A stretch of DNA of 64,000 nt from Calendula officinalis (Eukaryota; Streptophyta; Magnoliopsida; Asterales; Asteraceae), in contig OY970830.1 of assembly GCA_963853835.1 (NCBI GenBank), positions 32,945,966-33,009,965 of the forward strand, in the 5' to 3' direction. Under the pieces are notes generated by a model, which saw only the letters and a program-made list of their open reading frames with translations, was not told where the DNA came from and searched no databases. Positions 33,520 through 44,689 of the stretch are shown here, in pieces. Position 1 is the stretch's first letter; each line of letters starts with the position of its first letter. A program made the position numbers and the translations under genes.

Positions 33520-36209
33520 TTTTTGAACGACAAGTTAGTAAGTTAGTGGTTCGAGATGCAGTGACATCCAAGTGGGCAGTATGCATTGCTCAAACATATC
33601 TCCTTTTTTGAGGAATTAATTCCACCACTTTTTTCTCCCCTAATGAATGCCTCCAACAAGTCCTGACCTCCAACAACTTTTTTTCTTACTTATATAAGTT
33701 GCTAACCACCGGGACATACACCTGGAAATCCCAACTTGTATCCGTATCGAAACGGGACCGGTTAGAACCAGATCACTAAACATCAATTCGGGTATTGGGT
33801 CCAACTTTTCATGAAACCGGATATTGGGTGCCTCGGGTACGGGTATTTCGGGTTTAGGTAAATCGGGTGTAGACCAAATCGGATTTAAGAACCGGAACTA
33901 AATTTAATTAACTATATACTTGGAATTTGCTTTGGAATAGTATTATTGGCAGCGTTTGATTCATGTTTAATACACAATTGCTATACATAAATCATTCTAA
34001 TATAATATGTACAAACTACCAAATATGATATAAACATCCATAATCGGCTCCAATTATTATTTCGATTCCAATTAGGTCTATACCCGGTTAACCCCAACTG
34101 AACCAGAACTGTGTTTTGTAAAACGATTCAATTTCGGATCTAATAATCCTAAAAAATTAAGTCTTGAATATTTTAAGTCCAAATCTGTTCGGGTTGATTC
34201 TGGAACTGATCTAATCCTCCTAACGCAGGTGAATGTTCTCTCGATGTAACAAAAGTGATGACTCGACACGTCCAAGTGGACCAACCCATTTTTTTCTCTC
34301 TCTTTTAAAACGTCAATTCTCTTCCAAGTTCCAATTCCACAAACAAATTAAGAATTGAACGTGTCCATGTTTTCATAACAATATGACCAAAATTTCTCAA
34401 CCTCTTGCCGTTTTCTTAAATATAAAACATTAAAAGATAAAATGTAAAGGATTAAGATCTTGCATTGTAATTGCAAACGACTAGCGGAGAGTGTCATCTA
34501 CAGTAACAATAAAATTTAAAATTATTATAAAAAGTTTAGAAAAAATTCAATAGTTGTACATACAACCCCGTAATACATACTAAATTCTTCCCCATGCAAA
34601 ATAAAGGTGAGGTGTTCATGTTTGTTATACATGATATAGATCACTATGCGGTGTGCCAAAGACATGTTAAAGGCTATTTGACATCACTTTAATACAACCA
34701 TACCATACTGGACATCATGCCAAAACCATGTTAAATGCCCTCTTGCTAACACTTTAACCCACGCTAAAGAAATTCTTTTTTCTTTTTGTAAATTGTGACT
34801 AATTTAGGCTTTGAGATATTTTTCATGGGTACTACAAAGAGTGTTATATTAATGTTATATGAGGAATGGTAAATATGTGGTGTGTGTTAAAATCATGTGA
34901 AAGAAACAAAAATTTTTTTAACACGCATTTAACATATAATGATACATTGTGCTTTAAGTGACATTCCCAAATCTAGACATACTGACTTATGGAATTCCAA
35001 AACTAGACCTCAAATTCATTATTTACCAAAATAGATGCGAATGTGGACTCTGCAAATAATTTGACTAGTATCCAATTTTTCGTAAGTAGAAATTTTTTAT
35101 GCGACTGATGAGAAGTTTTATCTATTATAAATTATGATGGATTTCTTTTGTGCGTGGTTTCACTTCGAGGTGACACAAGCAACATGTACTTTGAGGTGAC
35201 CCAAACTATTTATGCGACCCTTGTGTTTGTTTCGAGAAAAGACAACTTCGGAAACTAGAAAATATAATTTTCATTTTGTAGTTTTTTCTTTTTGGTTATT
35301 TAAGATAACATTTTTTATTTTTGGTTATTTAAGATAACATTTTTTATTTTTGGAAAAAGACAAATGGTCACATAAAATTTTCATCATAACATCCGGTCGC
35401 ACAAAAAATAAACAGTTAGTTGAGCAAAAAAATTAATTAACCATGACCACTTTTCAAAAAATATCAAATCAGTCGAATAAAACATTGTCCGGCAACAAAA
35501 AACATTAAGATCATACAAAATATCTATCAGCCAAACGCACACTTGTCATTTTAATGGAGTCGCCCAGTTGCTCAAAAAAATCAAGTCTTACGTTATATAT
35601 TTGAAATTTTTGTTCAGAAAAAGTGATGTCTTCTTAGAGGATACTTGTCTAGTTGTCTTTTCCCAATATACACTTCAAGGAACTTTGTTTGGAAAAACTT
35701 ATATCAACAATTTCGGCTAGTCAAGTACACATTAACTTTATTTTATCGTAAGACCAAACGAACAATAATTCGAAGTCATAATTCATATCATAAGATTCAT
35801 AACTGTTTTTTGGTAAATAGGTTTAAGCTTGGTAAAAATATTAATATAATAACATCTTTTATCATGAAAAAAAGTCATATTGTATACCCGCACATTATTT
35901 ACGCTAGTTATCTTGATTTTATGTTTTCGTTTTGTTATATATCCGTTCACTTGCTTTGCTGTTTCGATTTACTTTGAACGACAGGTTTTTGAAGACGTTA
36001 TCGGGAAATTGGACTAGTGTGAAGACAGAGACTTGGACTATTAAATAGGAGTATGAAGCTTAATTAGTTTTCCAGTTATTATTATAGTAGTATGTCGAAA
36101 ACTTAAGTTGACTTAATTTACTTTTGTCATGCATTGTAAAAGATTATAACATTTTTAGGTTATAATATACGGAGTATTTCCTTTTAAGTTTATTGTCATT
36201 ATTAATAAA
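33520..36209. other. Long stretch without a recognised gene
   Basis: 33730-34270 is rich in GGGTAT/CGGGT/ACCGGTT units, a relic like those at 26474 and 40064. 34570-34960 has internal repeats of a CATGTTAAA type. 35280-35350 duplicates a 27-bp unit (tttttggttatttaagataacat). No ORF here looks coding. Confidence 0.5.
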
Positions 36210-36211
36210 TA

Positions 36212-36452
36212 CTCCATCCGTTCCAAAAAAAACTTCTTATTTCACTTTGCCACAAGTTTTAAAGTGATAGTTAGTGGTGAAGTTATTGGTAATATTTTTT
36301 ATTAAAATATAAGATTGGTTATCGTTAGTGGATAGTTAGTGGTGGAGTCCTTAGAAATAATAGTATTTTATTATGTGAAGCTCATCAAATGAAGTTTTTT
36401 GTGGGAGAGAATTTAGGGTGAATTGAGATTTTTTTTTGTGGGACGGAAGGAG
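36212..36452. mobile_element. Stowaway-like MITE
   Basis: CTCCATCCGTTCCAAAAAAA and TTTTGTGGGACGGAAGGAG are inverted and flanked by TA. Length is 241 bp. Confidence 0.8.
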
Positions 36453-36454
36453 TA

Positions 36455-36830
36455 TTTAGGCTGCATGGTATGGGACCAAATTCAAGGGGCGTGGGGGGTC
36501 ATGTGGAGGGGCCACAGCATGGTGGTATTGAGAAACACCGCCCCGTCCCAACGGCGTGGGCGTGGAGGGGCCATGCAACGCACAACGGGAGGCCGGCCAC
36601 AGGGTGTTGGGGGTTGCTTTTTGATCTAAGGTGTGTTGTGATTGGGTGGTGGGTATTTTATATTTTATTTTATTTAAAATTTAATGGAATAAAATGGTGT
36701 GGTGTGGTGGGTATTTCCTAGAAATGATGTGGTGTGGTGGTGGTGTGGTTTCTGAGGTGGCGATGATGTGACAGGAAAATTGGGTACCACATGTGGTACC
36801 CATATCCCATAGACTTAGAAGTTTAAGAGT
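36455..36830. repeat. GC-rich block with GGTGTGGT repeats and a 20-bp palindrome
   Basis: Base composition jumps to G-rich at 36475-36620. TGGTGTGGTG-type units recur at 36690-36750. A perfect palindrome GGGTACCACATGTGGTACCC lies at 36782-36801. The block directly abuts the Stowaway element and looks inserted, but I could not define its ends. Confidence 0.55.
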
Positions 36831-38343
36831 CGGTTTTCAAAAATCATTTCGTCACTTTGAAACTCTTTTTATCAAGTTTTCAAGTGAAACCATTTTATTT
36901 CCATTTTGTTAGGGCATCAACATTCATTGCATCGGCTAAAATACAAAATTGAAACTCAAACTTCATGAAACCAACTTTGACTTTGGATTCTAAACTAATT
37001 AAAGGGAACACGAACCAAAAAGACACGCAGCCTTTTGTACGTCATGTCATATAATGCATGAACATATCAAGTTAATTGTATCGTACTTTTCATTATGACA
37101 CGATCTTCATGTTGTTTGAAGGAAGGTGTTAAGGAAACATCGCCTACATAAATATTATATTGATATTAAAGCACTCATATATATATGATTAATGTTAACA
37201 ACTTGAAAACATTCTATAAAGAGAAACATCCCATATTTTATTTGGCTCATTCTAAACAAACCAAGCTTTTCACTAGAGCCACCAAAAATTATACGATGAT
37301 GAGATGTATAAGATTGATTTTACTTGAGATGGGACCACATTTTCCTTCAACAATATATAAAAACAAAATTTTAATTTAGAAAAAAAAAAACAAATAAGAG
37401 GAGAAAAAAATCACCCTCCAAGATGGTTTAACCGAGCACATAGTTTTAACTTTTATCTATTTTTTTCTTATTTATAATAACATTTTTATAAAAAAGATTT
37501 CGTATGTATTTTTTTCAAATGTTATGTAATATATTGATTAAAAGCCAAAAAGTTTAATTTATTATAATCTTTTTTGTCGATAAAAAACATACGAAGTATG
37601 CTAAATCACTGTGATGAATGTATATACATGATTATTTTTCGCGATTCATAATTAATTAAGCTGCGATTTTAACAATATATTTTACAATTTTCACGTAATT
37701 CATTTATAGAAAATCTTTTCAATTTGTTACATTTTCATGATCAGAATAACAAAATATACTTCTATTACCATTTAACAACCTGAACTATGTAGATGTCTTT
37801 TAAAGATGTCATTTTAAACTAAAACTATATAATATCTAGTTATGTATCATTTTCTAAACGTTAATACAATTCAAAAGTATAATTACATTGATTATTTGTA
37901 AGTTAAAAATATATCAGCATTTTTAGTTATTTTAATAGTGTAAGCATATGTGATTATCATATAATATTATTTTTAATAAAAAATAATAATAATAAAATTA
38001 AAATGATAAAAATAATATAATAATAAAAATAAAAGAAAGTTTATACTTTTCACTTTTTTATTTAAATAACAATATCAAAGAAAAAAATTGTTTCTATAAC
38101 TCAAAAAAAAAATAAAAAAAAAAAATAAAGTTGTATGGGACTATATGTCACAATGAGGAATTGAAGATTATAGAGGGAGAAAGGTGCGGAACCGATGTGC
38201 CTCTTCTCAAACACACGGTCAAATCAAAATTAAAATTTTGGTAAGTTTAGCAACACCCTTTTATTTAACATTTGTCTTGTCGTTTCTCTCTCTCTTTACC
38301 ACCCCCACTCCCCCCCCCCCCCCTCCTATAAACTTCGATCACC
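36831..38343. other. Upstream region of the first WRKY gene
   Basis: Mostly AT-rich with no coding exon. A W-box, TTGACC on the minus strand (GGTCAA at 38217-38222), lies 122 bp upstream of the WRKY start codon. A run of 16 C at about 38310 precedes the start. Confidence 0.45.
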
Positions 38344-39264
38344 ATGTTTCCTTTTTCTCACCAACAAATTGAAAACAATATTTCTTCTCCTTCTTTTTAC
38401 TACCCTCACGCTAACAACAATGATGAAACTAATTGTGAATTTGATTTTGATGATATCTTTGATAATTATATGATTAATCAACCAAATGATCAATATTGTA
38501 TTCATTCGGATTCCGCAACCCATTTTTGTACTAGTGATCAAAATCCCGTTTTACAAGAGATAACCACAGCCGACAATTGGACGTACAACGATCATAATAG
38601 TTATGACTATGCAACCTATGTTGACACAAATGAGCAAAATCCGGCGATGCAAGAAATAACCGCAACTGACACTATGATTTACGATGATCATAGTAGTTAT
38701 GCTTACACAACTTATTATAGCACAAATGATAAAAATCCAGTCATGCAAGAAACAAACACAGCTAGTTCTAGTTCGAAAAGTTCACACAATCCCATCAATG
38801 TTTCCTTCATGCCACAATCGAATAATTTTCAAATGCAAGTGTTTTCTTGAGTTTGAAAAGAATTTTTTATGTTCTTTTGGTTTAAATGTTTCTTCGTTTA
38901 ACTTGCAAAATGTAGACATGACATGATGAGAGAAAGGGTGCATGCGGGATCGAAGATTGCACTTCGTATGAAGACTGAGCTTGAGGTCGTGTATGATGGT
39001 TATAAATGGAGAAAATATGGAAAGAAGAAGCTTAAAAGTAGTCCTTATCCAAGGTACAAGTTTCATTTAAAAAAACTAACAATTCATGTAGTATGTGTTT
39101 TGACTATATTTGACCGAATGTTTAATGAAAACACGTACAGGAACTACTTCAAATGTTCGACCGCAGGATGCAATGTCAAGAAAAGAATACAGCGAGACAT
39201 AGAAGATTCAAGATATGTCGTAACAACCTACGAAGGCGTGCATAACCACAATGGTTCCTCGTGA
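38344..39264 (+). CDS. WRKY transcription factor (WRKYGKK type), first exon frame-broken
   Basis: Exon 1 (38344-38850) encodes an acidic, Asn-rich N terminus with three copies of a (N/D)xNPxxQE(I/T) unit. Exon 2 (38916-39053) and exon 3 (39141-39264) encode the DNA-binding domain, with WRKYGKK, then C-X4-C-X23-H-X-H ending YEGVHNH. WRKYGKK is typical of the WRKY50/51 subgroup of group IIc; it binds variant W-boxes in the nucleus. Exon 2-3 splicing keeps frame. Exon 1, however, runs into TGA at 38848-38850 at the expected splice point, and one extra T in TTTT would explain it. The related gene at 49954-51242 keeps the frame here. Call it a probable gene with a suspected 1-bp error, or a young pseudogene. 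Confidence 0.82.
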
Positions 39265-39497
39265 TAAATCTATATATAGGAACATTATACGTCCAAACCA
39301 CAATAAAACTTCAAGTGGTTAATTGTACCAAAAAACTACGAAGTTGTTATATTTATTGTTCCCACTTGGCTTGGTTTTTATGCCATTTTTATGTAAACTA
39401 CTATGTACGTTTGTATTATCTTAATCTTAGGTGACTTTTAGTATTGTTTTGTTTTTCAAGAAGCGTTTTTTAGGTTCCCTTTTTAGTTTTAGTTTTC

Positions 39498-39630
39498 GAG
39501 AAATGATTTTGGGACCACATAAATTATTCTAAACACCACAACCACTGTTTTACAGTACTTGTACAATATGCTTTAAATATTGTACACGGTGGTATGTGAA
39601 GTAATTTATGTGATCCTAAAATCACTACCC
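39498..39630. mobile_element. Small Mutator-type MITE (133 bp)
   Basis: The ends G(A/G)G(A/T)A(A/G)TGATTTT(G/A)GG are inverted, with further pairing of ACCACATAAATTA. Identical 9-mers TTAGTTTTC flank it (39489-39497 and 39631-39639). Confidence 0.75.
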
Positions 39631-40063
39631 TTAGTTTTCAATATCAATTTGTTTATCGTGCTTACTATATATTTGATTTCTATTTCCTTACTAGATAGCT
39701 TGAGGGTATTACTGTTGCAAATATTAATTAATAGTAATATTAATTAATTACTTGCAAGTTGGTAAGTTCCTACATTAGTGGGAGGAAGAACATTTAATGG
39801 GTTTATAATGCTTTTAATTCTTTGAGCTTTCAAAGGTCTTAGTGGAGGATTAAAGGCTAGACCCACACGCGCGCCGAGCCGAGACCGATGACGCGATTTA
39901 GGTGCATTTTATGCATTTTATTGATGCCAAAAAAAATATTTTACTAATAAATATATTTATCAATTATAAAAGGAAAATTGCATTTCATTAAATACTTCTA
40001 ATAAGGGCGAGATAGATAAACCCAATTATAAATTCCGCAACTAATTAAATCTTGCATAAATAC

Positions 40064-40715
40064 CAATGTTTTAAAACCCGGGTTATTGCTCGGCCCGGTG
40101 TGATGACCGGGTCACGGTTCAACCGGTTCAACCGGCGGTTCAACCGTTTTACCGAAAAACATAGGAAAAGTTGCATACGCATGTTTCTTCACTCAATTTG
40201 TAGAACCAAAAACAGAAACAAATTAATTTGAGAGAGATATCACTGATAAATTTGAGCAACCAATGAATTTGTAGAACACAACAATTTGTACAATCAATAA
40301 ATCGGGCAGCAACAATCAATTTGGAGAAATAAATCGGGCAGCAAAGATGAATCTGTATCAACAATCAATTTGAGCAATCAATTTGTAGAACATAACAATG
40401 AATTTGTAGAAATAAATCGGGCAGCAACTAATGAAATTACCTTGTGTGGGTGGACGGTGGACGAGCAGAAACGAGCGAGATAGAATCGAAAGTAGTAGTA
40501 GCGGCTGAAAAACCACTGATATTAGGGATTTTTTTGTAAATTCCGGGTTTTTACCGGGTCAACGGGTCGCCGGGTCGGCGGTTCAACCGGAAACCCGCCC
40601 GGGTCTCAGCGGGCGGAAAATAGGAATTAAACCGGACCGAGTTGACCCGCCTTATGTACCGGGTCCCGGTTCGACCGGTTCAACCGGCCGGATCAACCCG
40701 GGTTTTAAAACATTG
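40064..40715. mobile_element. hAT-like non-autonomous element (652 bp)
   Basis: CAATGTTTTAAAACCCGGGT and ACCCGGGTTTTAAAACATTG are perfect inverted ends. The 8-bp duplication ATAAATAC lies at 40056-40063 and 40716-40723. The two arms are rich in CCGGTTCAACC. There is no transposase. Confidence 0.88.
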
Positions 40716-41677
40716 ATAAATACCAAAGTCCGGGATTAATTTTAATCAAATTCCGCACAAAATGCCGCTTACAAAGAAGACAAGGAGGAGTTTTGGGACA
40801 CATGACAGCTCGCGGTTGGTTATTTCGAATTACCCATAAAAATTGAAATCCCTCAACCCCTATTTATGAGCAATGGTCGATATCTTTGAAGATTTTATCT
40901 AATTTAAATAAATGATAGTATTTACGGCTGTCACTAACAATGGATAATATTTACAATTTACTTCCTTTAAACTTCATTAGTTAATTCATCTTCCTTATTT
41001 CTAGCAACATTCAATCTCCTACACTAATCAAAATTCAACTACTCAATCTTATCCATTGTTAGTGACAGCCCTAATGGCTGTTATTATCAAAACTCTTTAA
41101 ATATTTAGATGTTGAAGTGATCATCTATGTAGTTATCTTATATTTTTTATAATTATTATATTTTCTTCCTATTACACATAAAAGGGTAATTATTTGCATT
41201 TTATGAAAAGGTTTCAAAATTTCACAACTTCTTTGAACCTTCTTTAATCAAAATCACTTCCCCACATGTTGATTATCTTCCAAGAATAATTTGTTTACTT
41301 TCCTTTGAGGGAGCTTTCCTACCTTTTTCCCAGTATATTTGTGATTTGTCTGATATATTATTTCATTTCTTATGAAAGCCTACGGTAATCTAACCACTTA
41401 CTAATGTTATTTATCGACAGTTAATATCGAATGATTTTTATGGTTTAATAAAGACAAAATAGCATGACAGAACTATGTTATATCATGAACAATATATGTT
41501 AACTTAAAACCAATAAAACTTTTACACATGAATCAATCAAAGTGGAGAATTCCTCGATTCAAGTATATAAATAGAAGACTTCTTGCATATGTAATTAGTA
41601 TTTGACCCTTAGATTTTCAGTGTATGCGAGATCACAAGCTTACTTGCTTGTACTTTTGTGATTTTCGGTGTTTTTCT
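40716..41677. other. Intergenic, partly a decayed Copia LTR
   Basis: No gene is seen. The right half (from about 41500) looks like the start of a decayed LTR that continues past the hAT-like insertion to a degenerate primer binding site near 42513. Confidence 0.4.
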
Positions 41678-42323
41678 TAGGGGTGGAAATAATGTGGGTT
41701 GGGTTATAAACAGGTTGACCTGTTTTGGTCCACGGTTGAAAATCCCAACCCAACATTTTTATTTATACGGTTCGAGATATTCAACCCAACCTATTTATTA
41801 TACGGGTTGGGTCATAAACGGGTTGACCTAATAAAACATCAATTTATTAAAAAAATATATAAAAAAAACACAAATAATTAACTACCAAAATAAGTTGTTT
41901 AGTTACAAAATACAAACAACAGTTAACAACTAATAAAAGTTGTTCAAAATACAAACAAAAGTTAACAACTACCAAAAATTATTCAAAATACAATATGAAA
42001 GCGTAAGACATTTAACTTCCCGTTTTACTTCCATCATTAATTCATCATCTTCATATTCTATCTTGTTAGACATCATCTTTCCACACCATAATATGTATTT
42101 AAAATAAATAAATAAATAGTAATATATTGTATTATATTATGTATTTAAGATATATAAAATATTTAAACGGGTTATAAACGGATTGTACATTTGAACCCAA
42201 CCCGACTTGTTTTATGATGGGTTGTAAACGGGTTGACCCATTTACGACCCACGGGTTGAAAGTTATGACCCAACCCGCTAATTTCGGGTTCTTAATGGGT
42301 CGGGTTTGATTTTGCCAGCCCTA
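41678..42323. mobile_element. hAT-like non-autonomous element (646 bp)
   Basis: TAGGGGTGGAAAT and the inverted GATTTTGCCAGCCCTA form the ends. A perfect 8-bp duplication GTTTTTCT lies at 41670-41677 and 42324-42331. Inside, GGGTTGGGT/ACCCAACCC motifs abound. It sits within the decayed LTR. Confidence 0.85.
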
Positions 42324-42511
42324 GTTTTTCTTAGTACTTGATATTTGTTATTCTGCATACACTTATAATTATATGTTAAGTAATTAATAAATATATGAGT
42401 TGAAAGTATTTCATGTGTTTCTTTGTTCATCATTCTTGTCTCGTTTATTGATTGTTTGGATTCAAAGAAAGTGGATTCATCCTTCCTACATATTCATAAT
42501 ACACTAATTGG

Positions 42512-42525
42512 GATTAATAATTGGT
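42512..42525 (+). other. Degenerate primer binding site of an old Copia element
   Basis: TTGGTATCTGAGTAG differs from the canonical TGGTATCAGAGT at one core base and follows LTR-like sequence. Gag-like relics lie beyond the LINE at 48840-49200. Confidence 0.4.
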
Positions 42526-42738
42526 ATCTGAGTAGATATTTTGTTAATCTCTAAATGTTGATGTGCTGAATTCTAACAAAATAAATGATAAACTAACTTC
42601 TATCAATATAGGTTCTAAAATCAAATGCTCCAGTTCTATATGATGCAATTTCTGGTTTATGGAAAATCATGTTTCATATTCATGGATTGGAGTAAATGTA
42701 TTGCTGAAGTAATTTCCCAACACAATCGAACATGAGAG

Positions 42739-44689
42739 GTGAGAGAGAGAAACCAAAACGCCGGCGAAGGGAACTGGCAAACGGTGCAGAGAAGAAGAAG
42801 GAAGGATTACGGAGAATACAACAGATTTGGTGCTCAACGGCAAGATTTTAAACAATCAACATCATTCTTCATCACCGATTTCGCAGAAGAAGACACAGAG
42901 ATTACATTATGGAAGGTATTTATGAAATACGGGAACTTGGTCGACGTCTACATAGCAAAAAAGAGGAACAAAGCAGGCAAACCATTTGGATTCTTACGAT
43001 TCACCGGTGTATCAGACCCACGATCGTTAGAGAAAAGGATCCAAAATATCCGGATCGGATATAACGTGCTTTCTGTAAACATCGCTAGACACGATCGAAT
43101 CAATAAACCGGTGAATCCGATCCCAAAACAATATAATCAGTACCCACTACCCCCAAAAACATATAATAATCAAGGTCGATTTACCAAGACCAATGGCAGA
43201 TCTTTTGCTGAAGTGGTTGGCAAAACGGGTGCAAGATAATCCCACAGACCCGATCATCCAACTCGTGTCGGCCCATGGCAATAGGAGATGGTTGTCATCC
43301 ACCCTAATTGGTAGAGTCCCCAATTTCAAAGCGCTATGGAACCTAAGTTCTATCAAAGATGCAGATGGATGTAACGATATTAATATTAGGTACATTGGTG
43401 GGCTATCGGTAATACTGGAATTTGACAAAGATGAGGAAGCTGAAGTATTCCTGGAGAGAGCAAAGGAAGTGTGGGGAAACTGGTTTACTAGTCTATCCTT
43501 TTGGTCACCGGACGTCACTAGCTCGGAGAGGTTTGTATCTCTACTGATATATGGTTTACCTCCCCACGCTTGGACAACAGTTGCATTCAACGTAATTGGG
43601 AAGACGATAGGGGAAGTCATCATCGAGGAACAATGCGAGAGTGACAATGCAAATATGGGGGTCGGAAGAATCGCAGTCCAAACCAAGGAGCTGGAATGGA
43701 TAAACAGAATAATTAGAGTATCAATTGATGAAAAAGTTTTTTCAGTCCGTATTACAGAAGACCAACTAGAATCAATCAGGCTTACACCAGGAGAGGCGTG
43801 TGTCTCACACTGGGATTCCTCAGATGAAGATGACGACGAAAGAAACAGGGATGAAGACGATGAGCTAGAAGATGGAGAATTCCGGGACTTTTTTCCGGCG
43901 GAAAATGAACTGTCCGATGAAGGGGAATCGAAGTCGGGATCCGAAAAGTCGCATTCAATTCATGTGCAGGAAGTGCATGAGCCTCCTCGTGGGTTCCAAG
44001 ATGGCGGTGGTAACAAGAACATATCTCCCGAGGTAGGGTTTAATGAAAGTAATACGTTTTCAGTTGGTCCCATTGACCCACCATTTGAAAGTTTTGATAA
44101 TGAAGAATTTGGGCCAACGGCTAATTATTGCAATGATTACATTGGGCCTGAAGCAGATCATATGGTCAAGCCCAATTTTGATAAGGAGACATCAACCCAG
44201 GTCGAAACCACCCCTTGTGATAAGCCTAATGGTAATCTTGGGCATCTGTATGGACCTGAGCCTAATACCGGTCCAGTGGATTGTGGACCCAATTTTCCGA
44301 ATAGTGATAACAAGAACACGGTAGAGAGTGATCCAATTAGTGAATTTACAGTGACTGAAAAAGATAAATTGGGGAAATCAAAACCATCGGATTTTGATTT
44401 ACACGTCCCATGCTCATCTTCAACTAATTCAAGCAGATCTGCATCTATACCCATTACATTCGGCAAGATCTCAAGAAATAAAATGGTGATTAAAAAGAAA
44501 ATAAAAAAGAAGTCTGTAAAATCCCACATTTGTTCTGGGGGCGGCGGCTCATACAGTTCGGTTCCAATATCGGAAGAAATCCAGAACACGGTAAACGTCG
44601 GCAATTTTGTTGGTTTCCAAATGGATAATTTTGGGACTGAATTAAGAAGAGTTATTAACGGTGCAGGTTCGAAAGATGCCTCCAAATGA
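42739..44689 (+). pseudogene. LINE ORF1: RRM-containing RNA-binding protein, one frameshift
   Basis: The first part (42739-43239) carries an RRM-like fold: SFFITDFAEE (RNP2-like) and KPFGFLRF (RNP1-like). The second part (43193-44689) continues in another frame with a DUF4283-like region, then an acidic segment rich in Ser, Asp and Glu and a Gly-rich C terminus. A frameshift near 43200-43235 separates the two. No in-frame ATG opens the first part; the ATG at 42732 is out of frame by one base. In plant L1 elements this protein binds the LINE RNA. Confidence 0.8.

Noticed and set aside
35645..35977. 110-codon plus-strand ORF
   Set aside because: AT-rich chance frame with no domain or supporting splice context.
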